Notes under the pieces: model-generated | What the model saw: only the letters and a program-made list of their open reading frames with translations | Told to the model about the DNA's origin: nothing | The model's database searches: none | Assembly: GCA_937874695.1 (NCBI GenBank) | Contig: CALNAJ010000004.1 | Span: 1 to 44,801, forward strand | From: an uncultured Lactobacillus sp. | Lineage (GTDB): Bacteria; Bacillota; Bacilli; Lactobacillales; Lactobacillaceae | Direction: 5' to 3' | Length of the DNA: 44,801 nucleotides | Part shown: positions 32,121-40,187 of the stretch, piece by piece | How the letters are laid out: each line of letters begins with the position of its first letter | Position numbering within the stretch: position 1 is the first letter of the stretch | Program-made: the position numbers and the translations under genes

Positions 32121-34220
32121 CTATTCCACGTAGGATTTCGCCTTTTCCCACCAAGATTTAACCGTGTCGGCAGCGTTGTTAAATGACTTACCCGCATTGT
32201 CGATGCCATTCTGGACCTGATCCCAGATATCACTGGATGAGGAGGTCGTGCCAGAGCTCTCGGCCTTGGCCAACGTCGACGCATCCTTGGTGGTAAACGA
32301 CGTCCCCTTGGTGTTGGGCAGAATCCCTTGCATTTCTGCTTGGAACAGTGGACCTTCACCGGTACCACTGACGTTCTCTAAGTGATGCTTACTGCTGGTA
32401 CTGTCAAAACCTTCCCAGGTTGTGACGACCACGTCAGGGGTGTAACCGACAATCCATTTATCCCGGGTTGCATCGGCATCCCCATCGGCCTCGGTACTCC
32501 CGGTCTTCCCGGCAATCGTGTACCCGTAAGGTTTGGCACTGGTCCCGGTCCCGTAGTTGAAGACGCCCATCATCATACTGGTCATCTGCTTGGAAGTCTT
32601 CTGCGACATCACCTTGGTGCTCTTAGCCTTACTGTCATCCGTGCTGACGACCACATTACCCGAAGCATCCACAATCTTACGGATGTAATGGGCGGAGGTC
32701 ATAGTCCCGTTGTTCGCAAAAGCCGTGTAGGCCTGCGCCAGCTGTTGCGGCGATACCCCGGTCTTCAAACCACCCAGCGCTAACGCCAGGTTCTTGTCAG
32801 ACTTCGTGACGGGTAGCCCAAACTTCTTCACGGACTCGTACCCCTTGTCCACACCAATCTTATTCAGCAACCACACGGCCGGCACGTTGGCACTCTGCGC
32901 TAGGGCCTGGTACATCGGCATCTTACCGGTATACTGGTTGCCATAGTTTTCTGGCGTGTACTTGTTCGAGCCATATGATTTCTTCTTGTTGGTCAGTTCA
33001 GAATCGTAGTAGTACCCATTCTCCAAGGCTGGCGTGTAAACGGCCAGTGGCTTGATGGTCGATCCCGGTTGCCGCTGCATCTGCGTCGCCCGGTTGTAGC
33101 CCCGGAAGACGTGTTTACCCCGACCACCGACGACCGCTTCAACCCCACCGGTATCCGGATCAATGGCGATGCTGGCCGCTTGGACCTTCGTCCCATCAGC
33201 CGCGTTGGCTGGGAAATAGCTAGTATTCTTAAACAGGGTCTGCATTTGCTTCTGGTTGGATTGATCCAGAGTCGTATAGATCTTGTACCCCTTGTTCATG
33301 ATCTCCGATTCGGTCAGACCATACTTGCTGACAGCTTCATTGATCACCGCATCGAAGAAGTATGGGTACTTATAGGAATTCTTATACGCATAACTATCAT
33401 TGGTAGTAAGCGCCGTGGCTTGGTATTGTTTGGCTTGAGCCGAGGTAATCGCCCCAGTCTCCGCCATCAATCCCAACACGACATTCCGCCGGGCGCGTGA
33501 GGCCTGGGGATGGTCGATAGGGTTGTAGGCACTCGGTGAAGTCAACATCCCCGCCAAGACGGCCGATTCGGGCACCGTCAATTGTTCAGCTGAGGTGCCA
33601 AAGTACCGTTCGGCCGCATCCTGAACACCCCAAACCCCGTTGCCGAAGTAGGCGTTGTTCAGATACATCGAGAGGATGTCCTTCTTCGTATAAACATTTT
33701 CGATTTCAATCGATAAAAAGAGTTCCTTGAACTTTCGCGTAAAGGTCTGCTCTTGCGTCAAGTAAGCGTTCTTCGCCAATTGTTGCGTCAGCGTACTCCC
33801 CCCACCACTGATGTAGTTGTGCCGGAGGACCTTGTTTTTGGCATACAGAAAGAAAGCCCGCGCATATCCCTTGAAGGAAAATCCATACTCGTGATAAAAG
33901 TTGCGGTCTTCCGTAGAGATCACGGCACTCTGAACGCTCGGTGAGATACTCTTTAACGGGACGTAGGTTCCCTTCTGGGAATACAGCGTCCCGGCTTTTT
34001 GATTACTGCGGTCATAGATCTGCGTTGGATTCTCCAGCGCAGCCTTCAGGTCGCCGACGTTGGCCGTCTTGGCCATGAACGTCAGGTAGCCACTTAACAC
34101 CAAGAACCCACTCAGCACAATGACGATCAGCCACCGGGTTAACTGGAATCGGTGCCAGACGTACTTGAAGCGAGCCTTGAAGCCTGACCAAAAGTTCTGA
34201 TTAGGTTGTTGGTTATTCAT
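32121..34220 (-). CDS. Class A penicillin-binding protein (transglycosylase-transpeptidase, PBP1A/2A type)
   Basis: 699 residues. A cytoplasmic N-terminus and one membrane helix (about 30-50) are followed by a GT51 domain with EDRNFYHEYG and GGSTLTQQLAKN, then a transpeptidase with GSTIKP (catalytic Ser of SxxK), SAN and AGKTGSTEAD (KTG). It polymerises and cross-links peptidoglycan. A Ser/Thr/Ala-rich, low-complexity C-terminus (about 640-699) is typical for lactobacilli. A ribosome binding site (AAGAGG) lies 6 bases before the ATG. Position beside yheA corresponds to pbpF of Bacillus. Confidence 0.94.
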   Translation of the reverse strand: MNNQQPNQNFWSGFKARFKYVWHRFQLTRWLIVIVLSGFLVLSGYLTFMAKTANVGDLKAALENPTQIYDRSNQKAGTLYSQKGTYVPLKSISPSVQSAVISTEDRNFYHEYGFSFKGYARAFFLYAKNKVLRHNYISGGGSTLTQQLAKNAYLTQEQTFTRKFKELFLSIEIENVYTKKDILSMYLNNAYFGNGVWGVQDAAERYFGTSAEQLTVPESAVLAGMLTSPSAYNPIDHPQASRARRNVVLGLMAETGAITSAQAKQYQATALTTNDSYAYKNSYKYPYFFDAVINEAVSKYGLTESEIMNKGYKIYTTLDQSNQKQMQTLFKNTSYFPANAADGTKVQAASIAIDPDTGGVEAVVGGRGKHVFRGYNRATQMQRQPGSTIKPLAVYTPALENGYYYDSELTNKKKSYGSNKYTPENYGNQYTGKMPMYQALAQSANVPAVWLLNKIGVDKGYESVKKFGLPVTKSDKNLALALGGLKTGVSPQQLAQAYTAFANNGTMTSAHYIRKIVDASGNVVVSTDDSKAKSTKVMSQKTSKQMTSMMMGVFNYGTGTSAKPYGYTIAGKTGSTEADGDADATRDKWIVGYTPDVVVTTWEGFDSTSSKHHLENVSGTGEGPLFQAEMQGILPNTKGTSFTTKDASTLAKAESSGTTSSSSDIWDQVQNGIDNAGKSFNNAADTVKSWWEKAKSYVE

Positions 34221-34295
34221 AAATAGCCTCTTCTTATCTCAATTAGAATTGGACACTCAGGCTAGGCTGGCCTATCCGGGCCACTGGTCGCGGAC

Positions 34296-34362
34296 AGTCA
34301 GCGCTGACTTGCGCATTCATTAGCTAGCCGCATCAGCTCTCAACTGACACGCATCTGCGGCT
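34296..34362. promoter_or_regulatory. Palindromes upstream of the PBP gene
   Basis: A perfect 14-bp palindrome AGTCAGCGCTGACT (34296-34309), then AGCCGCA (34326-34332) and TGCGGCT (34356-34362) as an inverted repeat. They lie 76-142 bases upstream of the PBP start; they could be operators or form a structured leader. The remaining 34221-34597 gap holds only the argR terminator and AT-rich sequence. Confidence 0.4.
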
Positions 34363-34541
34363 CTAGTTCTAAATAAACTGGTCGCGTGTAATATCACTAT
34401 TTTAGCATAGTCCATCGGTCCGCCCGACGTTTCTGGAAAACTTTACGAACCTTTAAAATAGCTTAACTCTGCGTTGACACGGCATTTCCGTGTTGCTCCG
34501 CAAATCTCCCCGGTGCCAACACTTAAGTTTACCGAATCGGC

Positions 34542-34578
34542 AAAAAGGCGTAAAGCGAACGGCTATTCGCTTTACGCC
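34542..34578 (-). terminator. Terminator of argR
   Basis: GGCGTAAAGCGAA (34547-34559) pairs perfectly with TTCGCTTTACGCC (34566-34578); TTTTT follows on the minus strand. Confidence 0.92.
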
Positions 34579-34597
34579 CTCTCAAATTATGGTAAGT

Positions 34598-35065
34598 TTA
34601 ATGGACAATGTCCGGGTTCATTTCATCCGCAATCATGTCGTGGAGCTTGACCGCCACCTCGGCACTGGGACTGATAATGAAAATGGTATCATGTCCGGCC
34701 AATGTCCCGGCAACCTCTGGTAAATTCAAGTCATCAAAAATCGCTGCTAAGAGGTTCCCGTTGCTCGGGAGCGTTTTCAAAATATTGACGAATTCAACCC
34801 GAGTCAAGCCCGTAACAACCTCGTTGATGGTTTCCCGTAACCGCTCTTCCTCACTGCGATTACCGGCCTTGAAGATTGTGTAGCGCAGGTGGCCGTGGCC
34901 ATCCTGGGCCTTAACAATCTGCATTTCCCGAATATCCCGCGAGATGGTGGCCTGCGTAGCTTGAATGCCAACCTCCTCGAGGTGTTCCATTAACTCTTCC
35001 TGCGTACCGATCGGATACTGATTGATCAGCTGCTCGATACGTGATTGACGCATACTTTTCTTCAT
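34598..35065 (-). CDS. argR: Arginine repressor ArgR
   Basis: 155 residues from ATG at 35065 (MKKSMRQSRIEQLI); GGAAGGGTGG precedes it, and the longer frame to 35107 is unsupported. The N-terminal winged helix contains TQEELMEHL and QATQATISRDIREMQIVK (DNA recognition), and the C-terminal domain has the ASPxxAE-like and GTLAGHDTIFI block that binds arginine and forms the hexamer. It represses arginine synthesis and activates catabolism when arginine is bound. TTGTTATACTTAATGCAA on the minus strand just upstream overlaps the likely -10 (TATACT) and is a weak candidate ARG box for autoregulation. Confidence 0.93.
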   Translation of the reverse strand: MKKSMRQSRIEQLINQYPIGTQEELMEHLEEVGIQATQATISRDIREMQIVKAQDGHGHLRYTIFKAGNRSEEERLRETINEVVTGLTRVEFVNILKTLPSNGNLLAAIFDDLNLPEVAGTLAGHDTIFIISPSAEVAVKLHDMIADEMNPDIVH

Positions 35066-35227
35066 TGCGACCACCCTTCCCGCATAAAATTGCATTAAGT
35101 ATAACAAAGGATGCGCAATTTAGCCACACGTCTCTGCATATTTATAAAGCAAGTGTACCAAATATTCGTTTTCAACGCAAAAAGAAGCTTCCTCAGGAAC
35201 GGGAAACTTCTTAACGAACTGTTGTAA

Positions 35228-35300
35228 TTAAGTGTTGTCGACTGCGGTGGTCAGAGATTCTGCCGCTGTGGGGATCGCCTGCGGCTATGCTAACGCTTAA
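35228..35300 (+). repeat. Structured intergenic repeat, copy D (internal-deletion form)
   Basis: Only 73 bp: TTAAGTGTT (35228-35236) pairs with AACGCTTAA (35292-35300), one G-U. It keeps the 5' block (TCAGAGATTCTGCC, identical to copy A, and GCTGTGGGGATCG) and the 3' block (TGCGGCTATGCTA) but lacks about 150 bp of internal hairpins. It sits between argR and argS. The rest of 35066-35533 has only the argS terminator. Confidence 0.78.
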
Positions 35301-35460
35301 CCACGACATCAGTTAATCATACGGCCATCAATTTTCAACCTAAATATCAGTTAACAAGGATACTAACTATATAGTGATGTGCAACCCTGCTCTAGCTATC
35401 CTGACGCGTTGCAGCTAAATCAATTTCACGGACGTTAACTTCCTGTGGCATGTCGTTGAT

Positions 35461-35508
35461 AAAAAAGCGGTCACCCACTAAGCTGATGCTCAGTCGGTGA
35501 CCGCTTTT
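35461..35508. terminator. Terminator of argS (could work both ways)
   Basis: AAAAGCGGTCACC (35463-35475) pairs with GGTGACCGCTTTT (35496-35508); six As precede it on the plus strand, giving a T tract for the minus-strand argS transcript. Confidence 0.88.
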
Positions 35509-35533
35509 ACTAACCTTTAATTTTAATGTGAGC

Positions 35534-37225
35534 TTACATTTCGTCTGGTGCTTGAACACCCAACAGGCGTAAGGATTCCTTCAGAACCGTGGAAACAGCC
35601 TTGACCAGTGCTAAACGTGCTGGTAACTCGGCGTCTTCCGTCAGGATCTTGGAGTGCGCGTAATACTTGTTGAAAGTCTTCGCTAAGCGAATGGCGTACT
35701 TGGCAATGACGGATGGTTCCAGTTCCTTGCAAGCCATTTTGACCATTGCTGGGAAGTCAGCCAATGCCTTAATGGTATCCCAAGCTTCTGGGTCCGTGAT
35801 ATGGTTGCCAGCTGCTTGGACGTCAACGTTAGATGCCTTACGCAAGATACTTTCGGCACGGGCGTGGGAGTACTGTACGTATGGACCAGTTTCCCCTTCG
35901 AACTTCAATTGGTCAGCCAATACAAAGTCGATGTTGTTGGTCCGTTCGTTCTTCAAATCACCGAAGACGATGGCGCCGACACCAACTTGCTTAGCGACTT
36001 CTTGCTTGTTTGCCAATTCTGGGTTCTTTTCGTTGATCTGTTCACCAGCCAACTTAACGGATTCTTCCAGAACCTTGGCCAACAGGATGATCCGGCCGGA
36101 ACGGGTCGATAACTTCTTCCCATCAACGGTGATCAAACCAAATGGCACGTGTTGGAGGTTGTCGGCAGATTTAACGCCCATTTCCTTCAGGACAGCCTTC
36201 AATTGCTTGAAGTAGTAAGTCTGTTCGGAACCAACCACGTACAGGTTCTTAGCTGGCGCGTAAGTCCGGTCACGGTATAAGGCCGTGGCGATATCACGGG
36301 TGATGTACAGGGATGCCCCATCGCTCTTCAAGATTAAGGCTGGGTTCAAGTCGTATTTGCTCAAATCAACCACTTGGGCACCTTGTGATTCAACCAGTAA
36401 GTGCTTGTCCTTTAAGATCTGGACAACTTCTTCCAGCTTATCGTTGTAGAAGGCTTCACCATTGTAGGTATCGAACTTCACACCCAATTCTTCGTAAACA
36501 TCGTTGAATTCTTGGAGTGAAGCTTCACGGAACCATTTCCACAGACGATGAGCTTCTTCATCGCCGTCTTCTAGCTTCTTGAACCATTCACGCGCCACGT
36601 CGTCCAGTTCAGGCTTGTCGACGTCTTCCTTATGGAAACGCACGTAGTATTCAACCAGCTTGTTGATAGGATCAGCCTTCACATCGGCTTCATTCCCCCA
36701 CAACTTGTAGGCGGTGATCAGCTTCCCGAATTGGGTTCCCCAGTCACCCAAGTGATTGTCCTTGATTGGGTGGTAACCGTTCTTGGTCAGGATCTCAGCA
36801 ATCGAGTTCCCGATAACCGTTGAACGCAGGTGACCCATGGACATTGGCTTGGCAATGTTAGGTGAAGACATATCGATTGGCACATTACCGCCGTTACCAT
36901 CTTCGTTCTTTCCGTAGCTGGCACCAGCCGTCAAAACCGTATCCAGCGTTGCTTCACTGTAAGCACCCTTGTCAAAGAAGAAGTTCAGGTAAGGACCAAC
37001 GACCTCGACCTTTTCAAAGTCAGTCGTATCCAGCTTATCAGCCAAGTCCTGCGCAATCTGTTGGGGTGCGCGGTGTAAAACCTTGGCCAGCGTAAATGTT
37101 GGGAACGCCATGTCCCCCTTGTCAGACGTCTTTGGCCATTCCAACTTGGCGCTGATCTCGTCAGCGGTCAATTGGCCGTCGAGCGCTTGGGCTAAGGCTG
37201 CAGTAACTGTTTGTTTGTAATCCAT
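35534..37225 (-). CDS. argS: Arginyl-tRNA synthetase
   Basis: 563 residues. An N-terminal Arg-tRNA synthetase-specific domain (about 1-85) binds the tRNA D-loop. The class I signature appears as NIAKPMSMGHLRST (HIGH variant, about residue 125-138), and the KMSKS equivalent is KLSTRSGR. The C-terminal DALR anticodon-binding domain ends the protein. GGAGG lies 9 bases before the ATG. The gene is preceded by a T-box leader, so transcription should respond to the charging state of a tRNA. argR lies downstream on the same strand. Confidence 0.96.
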   Translation of the reverse strand: MDYKQTVTAALAQALDGQLTADEISAKLEWPKTSDKGDMAFPTFTLAKVLHRAPQQIAQDLADKLDTTDFEKVEVVGPYLNFFFDKGAYSEATLDTVLTAGASYGKNEDGNGGNVPIDMSSPNIAKPMSMGHLRSTVIGNSIAEILTKNGYHPIKDNHLGDWGTQFGKLITAYKLWGNEADVKADPINKLVEYYVRFHKEDVDKPELDDVAREWFKKLEDGDEEAHRLWKWFREASLQEFNDVYEELGVKFDTYNGEAFYNDKLEEVVQILKDKHLLVESQGAQVVDLSKYDLNPALILKSDGASLYITRDIATALYRDRTYAPAKNLYVVGSEQTYYFKQLKAVLKEMGVKSADNLQHVPFGLITVDGKKLSTRSGRIILLAKVLEESVKLAGEQINEKNPELANKQEVAKQVGVGAIVFGDLKNERTNNIDFVLADQLKFEGETGPYVQYSHARAESILRKASNVDVQAAGNHITDPEAWDTIKALADFPAMVKMACKELEPSVIAKYAIRLAKTFNKYYAHSKILTEDAELPARLALVKAVSTVLKESLRLLGVQAPDEM

Positions 37226-37299
37226 GCTAATTTTCCTCCCTATAATTCACTTCATCAATGACGTTGTGCTCTTAGTTTACATCATTTCACCGGTGGGAT

Positions 37300-37490
37300 A
37301 AAAAAACGTCCCCTACAAAAACATTTGTAAGAGACGAGATTTCCCGCGGTACCACTCTGATTGACTTAAAAGTCCACTTAAATGATCAATTTAATTGACT
37401 CAGCCGCTCCGTTCCGATGGTGAAATTACCCGGCTCACAGCCTCCCGGATTCGCTGAAAATTATAACCACCGTACTAATTCGTCTGAGGT
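37300..37490 (-). promoter_or_regulatory. T-box riboswitch upstream of argS
   Basis: The minus strand carries the T-box core AGAGTGGTACCGCGG (37358 to 37344), followed by a terminator hairpin (CGTCTCTTACAAA with TTTGTAGGGGACG, 37336 to 37307) and TTTTTT. Stem I closes with CTCAG (37488-37484) and CTGAG (37403-37399); above it an AGTA loop-E motif faces GAA, and an upper stem pairs CGGTGGT with ACCATCG. After GAA the sequence reads CGGAG: CGG would be an Arg specifier at zero offset and GGA a Gly specifier at one-base offset. Arg is expected from the downstream gene, but the reading is not unambiguous. Confidence 0.88.
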
Positions 37491-37500
37491 GCTTTCGAAT

Positions 37501-37540
37501 AATAAGAAAGACGACCCTAAAGGCCGCCCCATTCGAAAGC
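37501..37540 (-). terminator. Terminator-like hairpin between tRNA-Gly and the T-box
   Basis: Minus strand GGCGGCC (37528-37522) pairs with GGTCGTC (37516-37510), followed by TTTCTTATT. An outer inverted repeat GCTTTCGAAT/ATTCGAAAGC (37531-37540 and 37491-37500) could extend the structure and would also mask the tRNA 3' end until processed. Confidence 0.65.
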
Positions 37541-37608
37541 GGGTGACGGGAATCGGACCCGCGACACAAGCTTGGGAAGCTTGAATTTTACCACTAAACT
37601 ACACCCGC
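37538..37608 (-). tRNA. tRNA-Gly (anticodon CCC)
   Basis: 71 nt. The acceptor stem GCGGGTG pairs with CACCCGC, discriminator T, no encoded CCA. The anticodon stem CAAGC/GCTTG holds the loop TTCCCAA, giving anticodon CCC, and the T arm has the GGGTCCCGATTCCCG pattern. A promoter (ATGACA, 17 bases, TATACT) lies just upstream; no separate promoter is visible between the tRNA and the argS T-box. Confidence 0.9.
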
Positions 37609-37620
37609 ACAACACAGAAA

Positions 37621-37649
37621 AGTATAGCATACCATCTGTGAGTTGTCAT
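37621..37649 (-). promoter_or_regulatory. Promoter of tRNA-Gly (and perhaps of argS)
   Basis: Minus strand ATGACA (37644-37649), 17-base spacer, TATACT (37621-37626): a close match to consensus, about 12 bases before the mature tRNA 5' end. Confidence 0.65.
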
Positions 37650-37686
37650 TATCTTTTTGCAAATAAATTCAAAAAGTTGTTAAAAA

Positions 37687-37926
37687 CTAATTTTCGTCTG
37701 CTTTGTTGCCCGTAATCTTGGCAGCTGACTTACGTACAACGGCACGGTTGTTCATGTCCCCGACCGCCGTTTTATCAGCTGGATCGTAGTCACGGATCTC
37801 AACTAAAACTGAATTATCATACACTTTGGTCACTTCACCCGTGAAATCGTGTTCCAGGGGACCAAACTTCTTTGCCGCAACGTAATCGCCAATCTTAATC
37901 TCTGAATCAGTTGTTTCATCAGCCAT
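37687..37926 (-). CDS. DUF2187 (YkvS-like) small protein
   Basis: 79 residues from ATG at 37926 (MADETTDSEIKIGDYVAAKK), with AAAGGAG upstream; the longer frame to 38028 has no support. A small SH3/KOW-like beta barrel is suggested by IGDYVAAKKFGPLEHDFTGEV and NSVLVEI, as in DUF2187 proteins. The role is unknown. Promoter TTGCGG-17-TATAAT (37958-37986) is immediately upstream. There is no clear terminator before the tRNA-Gly promoter, so read-through is possible. Confidence 0.7.
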   Translation of the reverse strand: MADETTDSEIKIGDYVAAKKFGPLEHDFTGEVTKVYDNSVLVEIRDYDPADKTAVGDMNNRAVVRKSAAKITGNKADEN

Positions 37927-37957
37927 TGTTCGTCGCTCCTTTCGTATGCAAATAATA

Positions 37958-37986
37958 ATTATAGCCAAATTCTCTCGCAACCGCAA
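37958..37986 (-). promoter_or_regulatory. Promoter of the DUF2187 gene
   Basis: Minus strand TTGCGG (37981-37986), 17-base spacer, TATAAT (37958-37963). Confidence 0.65.
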
Positions 37987-38058
37987 GCAAATGCTTCCGG
38001 TATCTCTGCCACAGAATTGTAAGAACATTGAAACAAACAGTCAATTCCGAACCTTCAT

Positions 38059-38075
38059 TGTAAATATCATGTAAA
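38059..38075. promoter_or_regulatory. Candidate WalR (YycF) operator
   Basis: TGTAAA-tatca-TGTAAA is an exact match to the WalR box TGTWAH-N5-TGTWAH. It lies about 125 bases upstream of the amidase -10 and about 95 bases upstream of the DUF2187 promoter. WalR controls peptidoglycan hydrolases in Firmicutes, so the amidase is the natural target, though the distance is long. Confidence 0.5.
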
Positions 38076-38199
38076 AATCGTAAAAACCCGATAGTTGATG
38101 CCACCATTCCCCCTTTTCCCGCCATACATACCGAAACCCCGAACTTAGCCGATAGATCACCCCATAAGCTATTCAATATTCAACCTTTGAAAAATACGT

Positions 38200-38205
38200 T
38201 ATAAT
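38200..38205 (+). promoter_or_regulatory. -10 element of the amidase gene
   Basis: Perfect TATAAT 60 bases before the ATG; the -35 at 17 bases (TATTCA) is poor, consistent with a promoter that needs an activator. The rest of 37927-38265 holds only the WalR-type box and the divergent promoter. Confidence 0.5.
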
Positions 38206-38265
38206 CGAGTCGTTGCGTTACATCTTTTTTTAGATAAGAGATATTCGGTAGGAGGAGAAGTTATT

Positions 38266-39525
38266 ATGAAAAAATGGCAACGCTGGACGATTCGGGGAAT
38301 CGCCCTTACGGCGGGATGTCTGGGGTTATTCTGGTCATCCACGACCGCTAGTGCCAATGCAATCAATACCTATATTGGTAATCAAGATTACAGCACACCT
38401 AAGATCACCAAGGCCTATCAATCGGTTCTGCCGAAGAACAGCTACCGGTACAACAAGCCGGAAGGGGTCGTGGTCCACGAAACGGCCAACCCTAGTTCCA
38501 CTATTTATGGTGAAATCAACTACATGACCGGTCACTACAAGAGTGCCTTTGTGCACACCTTCATTGATGCCAGTAACATCATCAACATCGCCAACACGAA
38601 GTACCTGTGCTGGGGTGCCGGCCCGATAGCTAACCAACGTTACGTGCAATTCGAACAAGTCGAAGTCCACTCTAAATCGGCCTTCGCTTCCGAATTAAAC
38701 AACGCGGCCTACTATACGGCTTATATCTTGAAACAATATGGTTTAACACCAAAGCGGTACACGACAGTTCTTTCCCACCACGATGTCTCTAATCAACTGG
38801 GTGGAACGAACCATACCGATCCTGATGGTTACTGGTCCACGAATGCTAGAAACTACTTCGGCACGACCTACACCATGACTGACTTCGTTAGCCTAGTGAA
38901 GACGCAGTACGCGAACCTAGGTGGGGTTACCACCGATACAAATACTGACACGACGACCAATCAGACAACTGACGAGTCCACGCAGCACACGGTGGCCAAG
39001 CCTAAGACTGTGAAGTATTACCACGGTGGCAACAACGAAACAGCTACCTTGGCCAACAACTATACCAGTTGGAGCGTCTACAACCACGTTAAGGGCACGA
39101 ACGGTGCACGGAAGATTGGCTGGTCCAACCTGAGTTCCGACTACCGCGGCGCCAAGGTCTACGTCGACAGTCGTGGTGTTAAGAAAGGCGGTTGGAGTGG
39201 TACCTGGTACCGGATTCGTTTCAACAAGAATTCCAGTTACAAGTACTGGGTCTACAGTAAGGTCTTGAATTTCCAAAAGGTCACTTACAGTGATGCCAGC
39301 GGCACCCCTACCTTAAAGACCACCAAGAATTATGCCTTATACAACCACGTCTTGAATTCAAACTATCTGTCCAAGACGACGGCTCACACCCAAGACTTCA
39401 AAGCCGGTACAACGGCCAAGATTAACAAAAAAGGCTACAAGGCTAGTGACAATTCCACCTGGTACCGCGTTTCCGTTGCGGGTAATACCTACTGGGCAAA
39501 GTCCACAAGTCTGAACTTGAACTAA
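38266..39525 (+). CDS. Secreted N-acetylmuramoyl-L-alanine amidase with GW/SH3-like repeats
   Basis: 419 residues, ATG with GGAGGAG upstream. A signal peptide (1-32, cleavage near TASANA) precedes an Amidase_2 domain (about 45-215): VVVHETANPS (His71), VLSHHDVSN (His171/172) and HTDPDGYW (Asp185) supply the zinc ligands. A Thr/Asn-rich linker (about 220-245) leads to two GW/SH3-like modules (about 248-335 and 340-419; GWSNLSSDYRGAKVYVD, WYRIRF, YWVYSKVLNF) that attach the enzyme to the envelope. It cleaves the amide between MurNAc and L-Ala, acting as an autolysin. A WalR-type box upstream fits wall-homeostasis control. Confidence 0.92.
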   Translation: MKKWQRWTIRGIALTAGCLGLFWSSTTASANAINTYIGNQDYSTPKITKAYQSVLPKNSYRYNKPEGVVVHETANPSSTIYGEINYMTGHYKSAFVHTFIDASNIINIANTKYLCWGAGPIANQRYVQFEQVEVHSKSAFASELNNAAYYTAYILKQYGLTPKRYTTVLSHHDVSNQLGGTNHTDPDGYWSTNARNYFGTTYTMTDFVSLVKTQYANLGGVTTDTNTDTTTNQTTDESTQHTVAKPKTVKYYHGGNNETATLANNYTSWSVYNHVKGTNGARKIGWSNLSSDYRGAKVYVDSRGVKKGGWSGTWYRIRFNKNSSYKYWVYSKVLNFQKVTYSDASGTPTLKTTKNYALYNHVLNSNYLSKTTAHTQDFKAGTTAKINKKGYKASDNSTWYRVSVAGNTYWAKSTSLNLN

Positions 39526-39539
39526 GCCATCATAACTTA

Positions 39540-39573
39540 GGGGACGAAACACCGCGCGTGTTTCGCCCCTTTT
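39540..39573 (+). terminator. Terminator of the amidase gene
   Basis: GGGGACGAAACAC (39540-39552) pairs with GTGTTTCGCCCC (39558-39569), one bulged base, followed by TTTT. Confidence 0.85.
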
Positions 39574-39594
39574 GTCTAAAGGAGCAACCTAAAA

Positions 39595-40125
39595 ATGGGT
39601 AAAATTCAATTCTACGGGGCCATCTCTCTCGATGGTTACCTGGCAACGACAAGCGATAACATTGACTGGCTGACTGGTCTGCCAAACATCCCCGCCGATG
39701 TGGGCGCTAAGACCCTCGCCGCCATGTCCACTGCCATCCTCGGTCGTGTCACCTACGAGGCGATTCAGACCATGGCGCCCGATAGCCCCCTGAATCCCCA
39801 CAACCCGTCAATGACCAGTTATGTGCTGACCAGCCACCCCCAGCCTTCCCAACCCGGCTACACCTTCACGTCAACGGATGTGGTGACTCTAGCCACGCAA
39901 TTAGCCCAACAATCGGGCAACGTCTGGGTGGTCGGTGGGCGTGGTGTCTTAATGCCCCTGCTGGCCGCCAACCTCGTTGACGATTTGTTTATTCAAATTG
40001 CGCCGGTTCTGTTGGGAAACGGTAAGCGTCTATTCGGCGAATTGGCACAGCCTCAAGATTATCAGTTAGTCACTACCCATCAATACGGTCCACTGGCCGA
40101 AGTCGTTTATCACCGGGTAAATTAA
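39595..40125 (+). CDS. RibD C-terminal / dihydrofolate reductase-like protein
   Basis: 176 residues, ATG with AAAGGAG upstream. The N-terminus KIQFYGAISLDGYLAT and the blocks GRVTYE, NVWVVGGRGVLMPLL and VDDLFIQIAPVLLGNGKRLF define the RibD_C reductase family (YwjB/YyaP type). Such proteins probably reduce an NADPH-dependent small substrate; the substrate is unknown and it is not the housekeeping DHFR. It stands alone between a terminator and the next gene. Confidence 0.88.
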   Translation: MGKIQFYGAISLDGYLATTSDNIDWLTGLPNIPADVGAKTLAAMSTAILGRVTYEAIQTMAPDSPLNPHNPSMTSYVLTSHPQPSQPGYTFTSTDVVTLATQLAQQSGNVWVVGGRGVLMPLLAANLVDDLFIQIAPVLLGNGKRLFGELAQPQDYQLVTTHQYGPLAEVVYHRVN

Positions 40126-40187
40126 TTCACTTTGGCCCTGTCAATATGGTACGCTAGAAGCAAATAGTGCTTAAGGGAGCGGTTACG

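Noticed and set aside
34237..34376. PBP upstream region as a fifth copy of the structured repeat
   Set aside because: It has local palindromes and a CTGCGGCT block but lacks the GTTTGAAAC and GTTTCCAAAC core and the TGTGGGGATCG block.
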